In this document: in pieces, positions 34,027 to 45,100 of the stretch | How positions within the stretch are numbered: the first letter of the stretch is position 1 | How the letters are laid out: each line of letters starts with the position of its first letter | Source of the DNA: an uncultured Mailhella sp. | GTDB lineage: Bacteria > Desulfobacterota > Desulfovibrionia > Desulfovibrionales > Desulfovibrionaceae | NCBI RefSeq assembly: GCF_963931295.1 | Contig: NZ_OZ007001.1 | Coordinates: 248,001 to 312,000 of the forward strand | DNA length: 64,000 bases | Direction of reading: 5' to 3' | Made by a program: the position numbers and the translations under genes | The notes under the pieces: generated by a model | What the model saw: the letters and a program-made list of their open reading frames with translations, nothing else | Told to the model about the DNA's origin: nothing | Databases searched by the model: none

Positions 34027-35554
34027 GATGAACATGCTCATGACAGGCGTTATCGTTGCCTGTTCCATCGTCAGCGCGGGCTGTCAGGACGATCCCCCCG
34101 TGGTGAAGACCCCCATTTACAATAGCGGCCTTCCCGCGAACACGCTCGACGCCTCGGCCTTTGAAAAGGCCTTCCCCCGCCAGTACGCCACCTATCGCCA
34201 GAACGACGAAAGTTCCGTCATGACGGAATACAAGGGTTCGGTGAACTTCCGCAAGAACGACGGCGTGAATCCGCTGCCCAAGGGCTTCCGGGCGGCGCAG
34301 CCGTATCTGAAGAATCTGTGGCTGGGCTATCCTTTCATGTACGAATACAACGAGGCGCGCGGTCATACCTACGCGGTCAAGGACATTCTCGAAATAGACC
34401 GCATCAACCGCTACTCGCCCGACGGCAAGGGCAACATGCCCACCACCTGCTGGAACTGCAAGGTTCCGGCCATATCGCAGTGGGTGGCCGCCGACGGCGA
34501 CGCGGTGTGGAGCCGCGATTTCAACGACTACCGCACCAAGGTGGACGTCATGAACGGAAGCATCAGCTGCGCCACCTGCCACGACACCACCACCATGGAA
34601 CTGCAGCTCTACTCCATTCCGCTCAAGGACTGGCTCGCCAGAAGCGGCAAGGACTGGGCCACCCTCTCGCGCAACGAAAAGCGCAGTCTGGTGTGCGGTC
34701 AGTGCCACGTGGAATACTACTTCACCCACAAGGACAACGGCCCGGCCGGCAAGCCCGTGTTCCCGTGGGACAACGGCTTCGATCCCGAAAACATGTATGA
34801 ATACTACAACACCCACGGCCCCAAGAACGGACCGTTCACCGACTTCGTGCATGCGGTTTCGGGCGTGAACATCATCAAGGCCCAGCACCCCGAATACGAA
34901 ACCTGGCAGAACGGACCGCACGGCGCGGCGGGCGTTTCCTGCGCGGACTGCCACATGCCCTATCAGAAGCAGGACGGCAAGAAGTTCTCGAGTCACTGGT
35001 GGACCTCGCCCCTCAAGGATCCCGAACTGACGGCCTGCCGCACCTGTCATTCCGACAAGACTCCGGAATTCCTGCGCGCCCGCGTGCACGACATTCAGGA
35101 AAAGACGTTCCGTCAGCTTCTCAAGGCGCAGGAAACCAGCGTGAAGGCGCATGAAGCCGTGCGGCTCGCCAATGAATTTACGGGCGAACGCAACGCCTCC
35201 TACGACAAGCTCATGGCCGACGCCCGCGAAAACGTGCGCAAGGGACAGTTCTTCTGGGATCTCATTTCCGCGGAAAACAGCGTGGGCTTCCACAATCCGG
35301 CCAAGGCGCTCGACACGCTCATGAGCTCCATGGAATACAGCCAGAAGGCCATTGATCTGTGCATCGAGGCCACGAACGCCGGCATTGCCGCGAACCTCGC
35401 CGGCGACATCAAGGACATCGTGCCGCCCATTCTGGAATTCAGCCGCAAGCTCCAGCAGGATCCGGAATACATGAAGAGTCACAAGTGGCTCACCTACCTG
35501 CCCGTGCTGCCCGAAGCCGACCTCGTGTGGGAAGGCAACAAGCGCATCCGCTGA
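34019..35554 (+). CDS. nrfA: Pentahaem nitrite reductase NrfA (ammonia-forming)
   Basis: 511 residues. A signal peptide ends at SAGC (19-22), an atypical lipobox-like site, as in Desulfovibrio NrfA. The catalytic haem has the Lys-ligated CWNCK motif (144-148); the other four are CATCH (184-188), CGQCH (226-230), CADCH (308-312) and CRTCH (340-344). The CADCHMPYQ segment and later His-rich loops fit the active-site pocket. The enzyme reduces nitrite to ammonium with six electrons from NrfH and also detoxifies NO and hydroxylamine. It is translated from an overlapping start inside nrfH. Confidence 0.98.
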   Translation: MNKMNMLMTGVIVACSIVSAGCQDDPPVVKTPIYNSGLPANTLDASAFEKAFPRQYATYRQNDESSVMTEYKGSVNFRKNDGVNPLPKGFRAAQPYLKNLWLGYPFMYEYNEARGHTYAVKDILEIDRINRYSPDGKGNMPTTCWNCKVPAISQWVAADGDAVWSRDFNDYRTKVDVMNGSISCATCHDTTTMELQLYSIPLKDWLARSGKDWATLSRNEKRSLVCGQCHVEYYFTHKDNGPAGKPVFPWDNGFDPENMYEYYNTHGPKNGPFTDFVHAVSGVNIIKAQHPEYETWQNGPHGAAGVSCADCHMPYQKQDGKKFSSHWWTSPLKDPELTACRTCHSDKTPEFLRARVHDIQEKTFRQLLKAQETSVKAHEAVRLANEFTGERNASYDKLMADARENVRKGQFFWDLISAENSVGFHNPAKALDTLMSSMEYSQKAIDLCIEATNAGIAANLAGDIKDIVPPILEFSRKLQQDPEYMKSHKWLTYLPVLPEADLVWEGNKRIR

Positions 35555-35603
35555 CCCTCTTCCGCTCCCGCGGCGGACACCGTTCCGCCGCGGAGCGCAC
35601 GGC

Positions 35604-35639
35604 AAAAAGCCCGCCTCCCCCTGCCGGGAAGCGGGCTTT
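35604..35639 (+). terminator. Terminator of nrfHA
   Basis: The stem AAAGCCCGC/GCGGGCTTT with a 16-base loop lies 50 bp past the nrfA stop. The T tract is short (TTTC), so efficiency is uncertain. Confidence 0.65.
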
Positions 35640-35644
35640 CCTGC

Positions 35645-35905
35645 GTCTTCCGGTTGGAAGCGGAACTTGTCGGGGCTTCCGAGCCGAAGCGAAACCTGTT
35701 TCGTCTTCCGAAGGGAAACGGGTGCTGCTGCCTCTTCCGGGCCCGGGAAGCGGAATTTGCCGGGGAGTTCCGGCGAAAGCGGCTTCTGTGTCGTCTACCG
35801 AACCCGGAAACGTTTTTGCTGCGACTTCCGAGCGGAAGCGGAACTTGTTTCGTTTTCCGCGCGCAGCCGTTGCTGTCTCTTCCGGGCCGGAGGCCGACGG
35901 CCTTC
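35645..35905. repeat. Degenerate ~28-32 bp tandem array
   Basis: About nine imperfect copies of a unit built on CTTCCG-N(2-6)-CGGAAG (or GAAG) followed by CGGAACTTGTTTCGT. The inverted halves inside each unit could form small hairpins. It lies directly downstream of the nrf terminator. It is not a CRISPR array: units differ in almost every copy and there are no constant repeats. Confidence 0.6.
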
Positions 35906-36176
35906 TGCGCAGGCGTGTTTTACGCAGAAAAGCGTTGTTTTGCGCATGCTACGCCGAAAGCAGAGGTTGCCCGCCTTTTGAGCGGAGCGGGGAGTGTTCC
36001 GCGCCTTTCCGGGCCGGAACATGGAACGCGGGGGGGCGCGCCTGCCGGTACGGAACACGGAGCGCCCTGCCCTTTTCCGGGCCGGGACGCGCGCTGCACC
36101 CTCCGGATCGAGGGGCGGACTGTTTGCCCCTGCGGCGTTTGCCGCGCTTTTGCCGCGTTTTCCCGAAGGCGGGGGA
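35906..36176. other. Gap between repeat array and DUF3737 gene
   Basis: GC-rich; no supported gene or clear terminator for the convergent DUF3737 gene. Confidence 0.35.
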
Positions 36177-37061
36177 TCAGTCGGCGGAGGCTTCGCCCTT
36201 CTGCGCTTCGTCGGACGCCTGCGAAGGCCGTTCCGTGAAGATGATTTCGGCGTGGGAATCGTCGTCGCGGATCAGCTCGTCCACGCCGGGAAGCACGATC
36301 ACGCCCGAGCGCGGATTCTTGATGCTGTCCACGCGCGTGGTGATGACGGCGTGAATGTCGGACTTTTCAAAGCAGAGATCGGAATCCACCACTTCGCAGT
36401 CCACGAGCCTGAGATTGGTGCAGTAGCACAGCGGCTGCGAACTGATGATGCGGCAGCGCTCCAGCGTGAGATGATCGGAATACCAGCCGAGGAATTCTCC
36501 CTTCAGCACGCAGTCGCGCACCGTGACGTTGCGCGCATGCCAGAAGGCGTCGCGACTGGTGATGTCGCAGCGCTCGAACACGCAGTCGTGCATGTACTGG
36601 AGCGCGTACTTGCCCGTGAACTTTACATCGGCGCATTCCACGTTGCGCGCGTGCAGCATGAAATAGTCGCTCTTCGCCGTGCAGTCACGCATGGAGAAGT
36701 TGCGGGAAAACCATCCGAATTCGTTGGAAACAATGTCGCAGTTGCGCACGGAGACGTCGCTGCATTCGCGCAGGGCCTTGATGCCGTGCAGCTTCGTGTC
36801 TTCAATGTCTATGTGTTCCGAATACCACAGCGCGGCGCGACCGTTTTCCGTAATGTCGCAGTCGCGTATGGTCAGGCCGCGCACATGCCAGAACGGATAG
36901 CGCAGATTGCACAGGCAGCGCTCCGCCACAATGTCTTCGCATTCCTTCACCGCGCTTTCGCCGTCCGCCGGGCCGGTGAACGAGCAATCCCTGATGCGCG
37001 CGTGGCAAAGGCCGTACAGCGCCCTTTCTTCGTCAAACGTCTTGCCTTGTATTGTTTCCAT
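36177..37061 (-). CDS. DUF3737 family protein (right-handed beta-helix-like)
   Basis: 294 residues matching the DUF3737 family by its start ETIQGKTFDEERALYGL and the repeated ~22-residue pattern of short strands with Asp-Cys (RDCDI, RNCDIV, RDCTA, ERCDI, RDCVL, VDCEV). Such repeats fold into a right-handed parallel beta-helix. Family members are widespread in gut bacteria and have no established function; a metabolite-binding or lyase-like role is possible. No signal peptide. The ATG at 37061 has GGGAG about ten bases upstream. Confidence 0.85.
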   Translation of the reverse strand: METIQGKTFDEERALYGLCHARIRDCSFTGPADGESAVKECEDIVAERCLCNLRYPFWHVRGLTIRDCDITENGRAALWYSEHIDIEDTKLHGIKALRECSDVSVRNCDIVSNEFGWFSRNFSMRDCTAKSDYFMLHARNVECADVKFTGKYALQYMHDCVFERCDITSRDAFWHARNVTVRDCVLKGEFLGWYSDHLTLERCRIISSQPLCYCTNLRLVDCEVVDSDLCFEKSDIHAVITTRVDSIKNPRSGVIVLPGVDELIRDDDSHAEIIFTERPSQASDEAQKGEASAD

Positions 37062-37447
37062 ATCGGCGATTCTCCCAGAATGTTTCGTTGCCTGCAAAAT
37101 ATCGTCTTCTGCGGCAAAAGAGCAAATACCTATGCATTATAGCTGCCATGCCTGAAAGGCATGACAGGAGCCTTCCGTGTAGGAGCCATGCTCTGCGGGA
37201 TGCCTGCGCCGCGCACGGCCCGAGGCGCAGAAGCGCGGCAGACAGGACTCCCGCCGCTTCGGAAACGACGCGCCGGACAAGGCCCGCCTTGCGGAAAGAT
37301 GTGACGCGTCGAGAAAAACGCCGCCCCCGCGACGTCGCGATCCGGAAAAGGCCGAGCAGGAGAAAAAGCACGCTCCCGCACAATCGCTTGCCGCGCCCAC
37401 GCGGAGAGCCTGCGCCGCCAATCCCTGCGCCGCGCGCATCCGCCGCT
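37062..37447. other. Gap between DUF3737 gene and glycosyltransferase
   Basis: No supported gene. A small palindrome CATGCCTGAAAGGCATG lies at 37146-37162 near the start of the gap, with a more AT-rich stretch (37090-37145) that probably holds the DUF3737 promoter. Confidence 0.4.
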
Positions 37448-38605
37448 CTAGGCTTGCCGCGTCCGCGCAAAGGCCGCAAGCACGAAACGCAGATGCTCAT
37501 CCAGCACCGAGGCCTCGTTGCAGCGGCGCTCCATGACGCTCCTGCCGCGCCTGCGTATGCGCAGACTCTCTTCCCGCCCGTCCAGCGCGGCGGCGATACG
37601 CCGGGCGCGTTCCTCCATGGAGGCGTCCGCGGGAAAGGTCTCCACGGTCTCGCCCGGAACAAACAACGGATTCCGCCCGCCTTCCGGCGTCATGAGCAGG
37701 GTTTCGCAGCTCATGGTTTCCAGCATTTCCTGGAGCGGCGGATCTTCGTTTTCGGGGAAAACATGCACGTCGGCGGCGCACAGCAGCGCGCGATAGTCGT
37801 TCTTGTCCAGACCGCCGACAAAAAGGAGCCGCTGCCGCAACCGCTCCGGGAGCGCCGCGCCGCGCTCCCGCCAGAGATCGCGCGCCCTCTCGTTGCCGAA
37901 CGCCAGCGCCGCGCAGCACGAAGGACGGCCTGCCAGCAGCGCAAGCGCGGTCTGCGCGCCTTCGGCCGCGGCGCGCGACGCCCCCTTCATGTGAAACACC
38001 ACGAGCTCGCGCGCGTTTTCATCGGGAAAGAACTCGCGCAGCTCCCCGTGCCCGGGCGAAAAAAACGTCGTATCCACAAAGGGCGGCAGCACGTGCAGCC
38101 GCGGCTGCAGCGGCGCGGCAAAACGCGCCTTCTGCGCCTCGCTGCGCACAAAGCACAGATCGCTCTGCAGCGCCTGATGATTCTGCACGTCGGCGAGCGC
38201 GTCGAGGCGGGAGGCAACATCGGCGTCCCGCACGCGCAGCGCGCCGAAATACGAGGTCACGAACGCCTCGGGAAACGCGCGGCGCACAAACAGCGCCGGC
38301 CCGTCGAAAAACGTGATGAAGATCATGTCCGGCACGAAGCCGGAGTCGCGGATGTGGCAGAACGTGCGGAACGCCTGCCTGCCGAGCCGGAATGCCTTGC
38401 CCCAGGCCGCGAAAAAGGGATCGGATTCCTGCGCGTTTTCCGTTCTGTCGAGCCGGAAGCGGGCATGGGCCACGTTGTCGTCCGCGCCGCCGCTCCTCGC
38501 GTGATACGAAAGAAACATGACCCTGTTTTCAGGATCGGCCGCCAGGCGCGCAGGCAGATGACCGAACCTGCCGGGATACATGTTGTCGCAGAACAGAAAT
38601 CGCAT
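37448..38605 (-). CDS. Family 4-type glycosyltransferase
   Basis: 385 residues with a two-domain GT-B layout. The N-terminal half starts with RFLFCDNMYPGRFGHLPARLAAD, typical of sugar transferases acting on surface glycans. The C-terminal half has the nucleotide-sugar binding region LLFVGGLDKNDYRALLCAADVHVFP...ENEDPPLQEMLETMSCETLL, with the Glu-rich EX7E-like motif of GT4 enzymes. It probably adds a sugar to lipopolysaccharide or another surface glycan at the inner membrane. The start at ATG 38605 has only a weak ribosome site. No adjacent cluster gene. Confidence 0.85.
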   Translation of the reverse strand: MRFLFCDNMYPGRFGHLPARLAADPENRVMFLSYHARSGGADDNVAHARFRLDRTENAQESDPFFAAWGKAFRLGRQAFRTFCHIRDSGFVPDMIFITFFDGPALFVRRAFPEAFVTSYFGALRVRDADVASRLDALADVQNHQALQSDLCFVRSEAQKARFAAPLQPRLHVLPPFVDTTFFSPGHGELREFFPDENARELVVFHMKGASRAAAEGAQTALALLAGRPSCCAALAFGNERARDLWRERGAALPERLRQRLLFVGGLDKNDYRALLCAADVHVFPENEDPPLQEMLETMSCETLLMTPEGGRNPLFVPGETVETFPADASMEERARRIAAALDGREESLRIRRRGRSVMERRCNEASVLDEHLRFVLAAFARTRQA

Positions 38606-39074
38606 ATTTTCTCGCCTTTGCGCCTCGGAACCCGCGCTCCGCGCATCATGCGCCGTTTCGGATTCTTTTTCCAGCGCTTTTGTGCGCCGTCCGGCCCGCA
38701 TTCTTTTCCGGCTGTTGCGAACAGGCGGGCCCCGGAGCCGCCCGCACGAACGGGGCCGACTCCTCTTCGGTGATGCCGGGATGCTTCATTGTGGAGCCTT
38801 CCGCACAGGCGAGGGGCCGGCGTTCGCAGGCAGTGCCGAGCCCGCTCTGCGGCTTCGTCAGGGCCGGATGCGCGCCCGCTCAAGCGCCCGGGCATTCGGA
38901 ACGCCTCGCCCCGGGAATCGGACGCCGGGCAGAAGGCCCAACGCCGCACGCCCGGAGCCGGAATGCGCCGAAACGCCCCGCGCCGACAACATTCGCGCCG
39001 AAACGCCCCGCGCCGTGCCTGCGCCACGCAAAACTTTGCGGAGAGCCGGACGACAACGCGCCGCCTCCCCGCGC
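38606..39074. other. Gap between glycosyltransferase and adhesin terminator
   Basis: GC-rich; no supported gene. Confidence 0.35.
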
Positions 39075-39108
39075 AAAAGCCGACCGCCCCTGAACCGGAG
39101 CGGTCGGC
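39075..39108 (-). terminator. Terminator of the giant adhesin gene
   Basis: The 9-bp stem GCCGACCGC/GCGGTCGGC with a 12-base loop is followed on the minus strand by TTTT, 11 bp past the stop codon. Confidence 0.8.
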
Positions 39109-39119
39109 ACGAAGCAGGG

Positions 39120-42100
39120 CTAGCCCTGCGTATTCTGGAGAATGAACACCTGCTGCTGCACGGCGGCGTCGGCAGCGTCGTCATGCGTCACAGGCGTGAG
39201 GCTGGTTTCCAAGGTGAGATCAACGTCCGGCTTGCCGACGTAGTCGAAACTGCCGTCGCCGTTGGCGTGCCACTGATCGGCATTGAGCGTGAGCGTTTCG
39301 TTGCCCTGCGCATCGCGGTCAATGGTGACGCCGTAATCCTTCGAGAGCTGATCCATGCTGGTGAGGCTGAGCGCGTCATCGCCCTTGATGAGCACTTCCA
39401 CGCCGTTCACCATCGGCCCGTCGTGGCCGTCGCGGCCGCTTTCGGTGAGCAGCTCATGCAGCGACAGGGAGTTGTCGTCCGACACGATGAAGTCGATGCC
39501 CGACCCGCCGTCGATGAGGTAGTCGCTGGCGTCGTACACCACAATGTCGTTGCCGTCGCCGGCCATCACGGCATCGGAGCCTTCGCCGCCCGCCATATAG
39601 TCGTTGCCGTCGCTGCCGGAGAACACGTCGCCCTCGGGAGCGCTGAACAGGAAGCCGTGCTCCGGCGCGCCGGGATCGTTGTCCGCGAGGAGCGAAATCA
39701 GGTCCGGCGCGTCGCTCGAAGCATCGTCCGCAGGCGAGGCATCGGGAGCAGCCGCAGCGCTCTCATGCATGGTCGCCTCGGGGATTACCGGATCGGCATG
39801 GAGGGAGAACATCTGCGGCGCAGCGTGTTCCGCCGAAGCGTCGGCCACGGCAAAGGCCGGGGCGTCGGGCGTGTTCGGCAGAACGAGGCTGTCGGCGGCG
39901 AACGTGTCCTGCCCTTCCGGAACGTCGGGCGCATCCGTCTGCGCGTCGAAGAGCGGCGCATCGAAGGAGGCGTCGAGAACGCCGTTCAGGCCGGAAACCA
40001 CCATGGCGGCCGTGAGCAGTCCGTTTTCCTGCTCCACGCGGGCCTGTTCCTGTTCGCTGTCGCTGTCGTCGCCGGAGCCTTCCGACTCTTCCGGCAATTC
40101 TTCCACGGGCTTATTGAAGGTCACATTCACCGTCGGGGCGAGCTCCGTCTCCGTTTCATGTCCGTCGCTCACGGAAAGCTCAACGGAAAAATCTTCCGTC
40201 AGATCTTCGGCAGGCGTGAACGTGTAGGAGAGCGTATTCGTATCGTTTTCTCCCTTGGTGAACGTGAAGACCATCGTGCCTATCTTCACGCCTTCCGCGT
40301 TGTACACTTCAACGGGAGAAGAGTTTTCCGACAGCGTCGCCGTATTCACACTCAGGGTCTTGAGGCTTTCTCCCTTGAAGGTCACGGTGTGCGTGTCGGT
40401 CACGTCCGCGTCGCTGAACACGAGCGAACCCGTATAAGCGCCGTCTTCGTTCGGAGTCAGGGAAGAAGAAGTCCCTTCCGTATTGATGCTCACCACGTCG
40501 TTTTCATTGGTAAGGCCAACAATGTACTCCGTATTCAACGAAGTCGCAGATCCGTTTCCATCATCTACCGACACCGTGAACTTCACGCTGTGGTCACCGA
40601 CGGGCAGACTGTTCGGATCTACGGGCGTGAACGTGTAGGAGAGCTCGTTATTCTGATTGTTGCTGCCTTCGACAAAGTCGAACTCCATCATGCCTATCAG
40701 CACACCTTCCCCGTCGTACACGGGAACGGGCCCGGTCGGCATGGAATCCGCCGCCGTGTTCACACTCAGCGCAGTGCCGTTTTCCGCTCCGTACAGCCCC
40801 TCGAAGGTCACGGTGTGCGTGTCGGTCACGTCCGCGTCGCTGAACACGAGCGACCCCGTATAGACGCCGTCTTCGTTCGGAGTCGTGCTGAAGTTGTCCG
40901 AGCTGATGTTCACCGCGTCGTTGCTGCCCTTGAGCGTGACGGAAACTGACGTCGTCTTTTCCGAGTCGTTGCCGTCGCTCACCGTGAACGTCAGGTCAAG
41001 CTGTGTCGCCTCATCCTTGCCGAGACTTGTGAGGTACTCGCTGCTCGGCTTGAAGGTGTAGGACACCTTGCCGGGCTCTCCGCCGGTGGAGTCATTATTA
41101 TGAGTAACCTCAAGCGTGCCCAGAACGGTTCCATCTTCCAGCGTGACCTCGCCGTTTTCCACCGTTGCGTCAGCTGTTTTTCCGTCCGGCAGCTTAACCT
41201 GCACGGAGGACGACACGGTGTGCGTGTCTTTCACGTCCTTGTCGGTAAAGGTGAACGAGCCTCCGGCCGACTCATCAGCGGAGTCAATGGTAACGTCGGC
41301 AAGCTGGCCATCCGCTATCATCACCTCGTCGTTGGCATTGGTGATGGTGAAGTGCTTGTTGCTGTCGTCGCTGTCTCTCCCCGTCGTTTTGGCACTGTCC
41401 GTTACCGTCAGGTTAAACGACACATCAACACTCGTTCCCACCTCAAGGCTGTTTTCATACGCATCGTTGAGCATGAACGTGTAGGTGAACTTGTTCCCCT
41501 GATTGTTGCCGCCTTCGACAAAGCCGAACTGCATCGTGCCTACCAGAACACCATTCTCGTTGTACACGTCAACGGGCCCGGTCGGCATGGCACCCTCCGC
41601 CGTGTTCACACTCAGCGCAGCACCCTCTTTTCCAGCCTCAGAGGCGTACAGATCATCGAAGGTCACGGTGTGCGTGTCGTTGGCGTCGATATCGGAGAAC
41701 GTGAGTGTGCCGATGTTGCCGGAAACCGCGTTCGAGCTGATTTCCGGCTCCTGATTGGTGCCGGTTATGATGACGGAAAGGGAGGTCTCTACCGTTTTGC
41801 CCGTGCTGTCCGTCACGGTCACGGTAAAGAAATCCTTCTGCTCTTCGCCTTCGCTCAGGGTCTGCACATTGCCGGAAGGCTCATAGCGGTACTCGCCCGT
41901 TTCGGGATTGAGGTACAGCGTGCCTTTGGGCGTAGTCGCCACGCGCCAGACCTTGCCCCCCATGGTAACCGGGTGAGAACCGTCAAGAGCATAGCTCAGG
42001 GTGTCGGTATCGGGATGCTCAGGGTCGGGCCCGGCGTCCCAGCCGGTGGCCTGAATCTTGCCGATAAAACCATCACTTCCACCCCAGCCTTCTCCCACGG

Positions 42101-45100
42101 GCGCTCCGGTATCCGTCCAGTTGGGCTTGACGCTGCCTTCCACCGTCACTTCCGGCGCGGTTTCGCTGCCGGAAACATGCACGGTGAGCGTTTGTTCCAC
42201 GGAATTTTCTCTGCCGTTGGAAACCACCACTGTGGCAAGCACATCCTTAACGTCCGTGGGGCGCAGATTCTTGACCGCTTCACTATCGTTGTCGATGGTA
42301 AAGGAATACTCGCCCGTCTGGGTGTTGATTCTGAAGGTGCCGTAGTCAGTTTCCAGCACGCTGTAGGTGTTTCCGCCTTCATCGGTCTCTGTCAAGCTAC
42401 CGCCATCGAAGGAATAGCTCAGCTTGCCTTGATCCACCTTATCCGCGTCCGTCGCTGTGGCCTTGCCTTCCACGGCATTCTCAGCGCCTTCCTTCACGGT
42501 AAGCACCGGGGCATCGAGCGAGAGCACGGGAGCGTCATCCGTGCCGTTGATGGTTACCGTGACAGGCGTCGGAACCACTTCGCCGTCGGCATCCGTCACA
42601 TAAATGGTAAAGGTCTCCGTAAGAGTCTTGCCGCTTTCCAGCTCCTGCACGGCCTGAAGCTGGTTGTTGAGCTGATAGGCGTAGGTTCCGTCGGCACGCA
42701 CATAGAGCGAACCGTAGTCTCCTTCGGCAATGGGGCCCCAGGCTCCATTCCCGAACGATACGGCGTAGGTCAGCCCTGTGGGGTTCCCATCCGCGTCATG
42801 TCTGTCGTCGGTAACGGTCAGCTTTTCAGAGTCGGTGAGAACCGTATCTTCCGTAACGAAAATTGTGTCCGCCGAAGTGATCACAGGCGCTTCGTTGGTG
42901 CCCTGAATGGTGATGGCGACTTCCGTGGACGTCGTGGCGTTCAGAGCATCCGAGCCGTCGTTGGCCTCAATGGTCAGATGGAAGGTCGGGTTCTCTCCCT
43001 TCAACAACACTTTTGCCGCGTCCGAAGCCGTGAAGCTGTAGGAACCGTTCTCGTGCAGCGTGAACTCGCCCCAGGTAATGGAGGCGTCTTTCCACGTTCC
43101 CGTAACGGTATACACGAGATCGCCGTTTTCCTTTTCTTTCGGCTCTCCGACCGAGCAGTTCTCCGAACTGCTGACGCTGTAGCTCAGGTTCTGCTGGACG
43201 GTTTCGCCTTCGCCAGTGACTTCCCCAGTGCCCACGTCGCCGGCATCAGGATCGGAAGTGGTGAGCTTGCCGGAATCAGTGCTGTTCTCAGTGTCGGACA
43301 CCACAAGATCCTCGTGGGCCTCGATGACGGGTCTGTCGTTGAGGCCAGTCACCGTCACCGTGATGGTGCTGGTCTCATCCTTTCCCATTTCGCTCGTCTG
43401 CACATGGAAGGTCAGTACCTCCTTCTCGCCTTCATCCATCTGCTGGACTGTCGGACTGCTGTTGTCGAGCACGAAGCGGTAGCCCCATTTTCCCTCATCT
43501 CCCCGCTCCAGAATCAGAGAGCCGTAGTCGGTTTGAATTGTATGAGTGCGCCCGTCGTTATCGTCCACCAGCCAGATGGCGGAAGGAACAACGTCTACCT
43601 GGTTACCATTCTCATCCAGAATCGGCTCCCACTTGCTTTCCACGAAAGGCGGAGGCGTGAGATCTATGGGGTTGCCCTCGGCATCATGAACAGGTTGGCC
43701 CTCAGCATCGGTTTCGAAGTACTTGCCGTCGTCTTCATCCACATCGACAGGGGTCTGATCATCACCGAGAACCGGGGCCTGACCGCCGCCATCTCCGCTG
43801 TGATAGTACACGTCAAAATGAATGGTTTCCTCGTGCGTTTTGCCGTAGGGGTCGGCCACAATAATCGTGAACGACTCCTGTCCCAGCCATTCGCCGTCCG
43901 TTCCCTGATACGCATCGCTCAACGTATCCACGGTATAGGAGAATTCGCCGGTTTGCGCATTGATGGTCAGATAGCCGTATTCGCCCTTCACCGTCTGCAA
44001 CGTGGAGGTATTCTGTTCCTGATCGGGGTCCGCCGCTCCGTTCGCCACGTAGTAGCGGAGTTCCGATGTGTCGTTGTCCTTGTCGTTGCCGATGACCGTA
44101 CCGCCGACGGAATCCCAGCCCCTGACGTTCAGCACGGAACCGTCAACGCCATCGGTAATGGCGCCGTCGAAATTCTCGACAATATCATAATTCTCGTCCA
44201 CGTCAGGACGGGGATTCCAGAACAGATCATACGGCGCGTCGTCTTCGCCATTGATGGTAACCGTGATCTTGCCCGACGTCTCCTCGTCGCCTGCTGTACC
44301 GCGAACGATGAACTCTTCGGTCTCGCTCTCGCCCTTGTTGAGAGCCTGCAGAACCTTTTCTCGGGCGGCCTCGTCGGTTATCTCATACTTGTAGGAAAGA
44401 CCGTTCCCGTCCTTCGTAAGCGTGAGCGTTCCGTAATCCCCCTCAATGGTCCAATACGGATTTTCGTCGTCGTCAAGTTTGGCATTCGCGTCCGTCAGCT
44501 CCACCGTCTTGCCGCCGAACGACACGGAGGTGAACATCTTCTCGCTGTTGTCAACGTCGGAAATCGTTATTGTATGCTCTCCACCGCTGACGGCCTCTTT
44601 TGCATCTTCGTTGGTTTCCAGAGTCACGCTGTTGATGGAAGCCGTGTCGTTTGCGCCTTCAATCTTGAAGACCAGCTCCTTTTCTTCGGAAATGGCGCCG
44701 TGCTCGTCCTTCACCACAACCGTGAAGGACGTCTGGCCAAACTCACCAGCCGGAAGGTACTGCACGGCCTTGTTGTTGAGCGTGAAGGTGTATTCGCCCG
44801 TCGACTCGTCCAGCGTGAGGAAGCCGTAGTCATTGGAAGCGGATGCGAGATAACGATAGGAGTTTTCCCCATCGGCAACCTTGATGAGGTAGGTAAGCGA
44901 CGTCGGAGCACTGTCCACATCGTCGCCGACCAGAGATCCGCTGACTTGCTGAACGCCGTCTTCCTGAACGCCGGAGACGATGAATTTTCCATTCTCGTCA
45001 GGAGAAACAGTCTGGCCGCCAACCCGCACGCCATCAAGCGTGGGAGCGTCGTTGGTGCCCTGCACGGAAATAATAAGCTGCCGATCCGCGCCGTTGGCAC

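Noticed and set aside
35645..35905. Tandem array that could be taken for a CRISPR
   Set aside because: Units are not identical and there are no alternating spacers of constant length; no cas genes.
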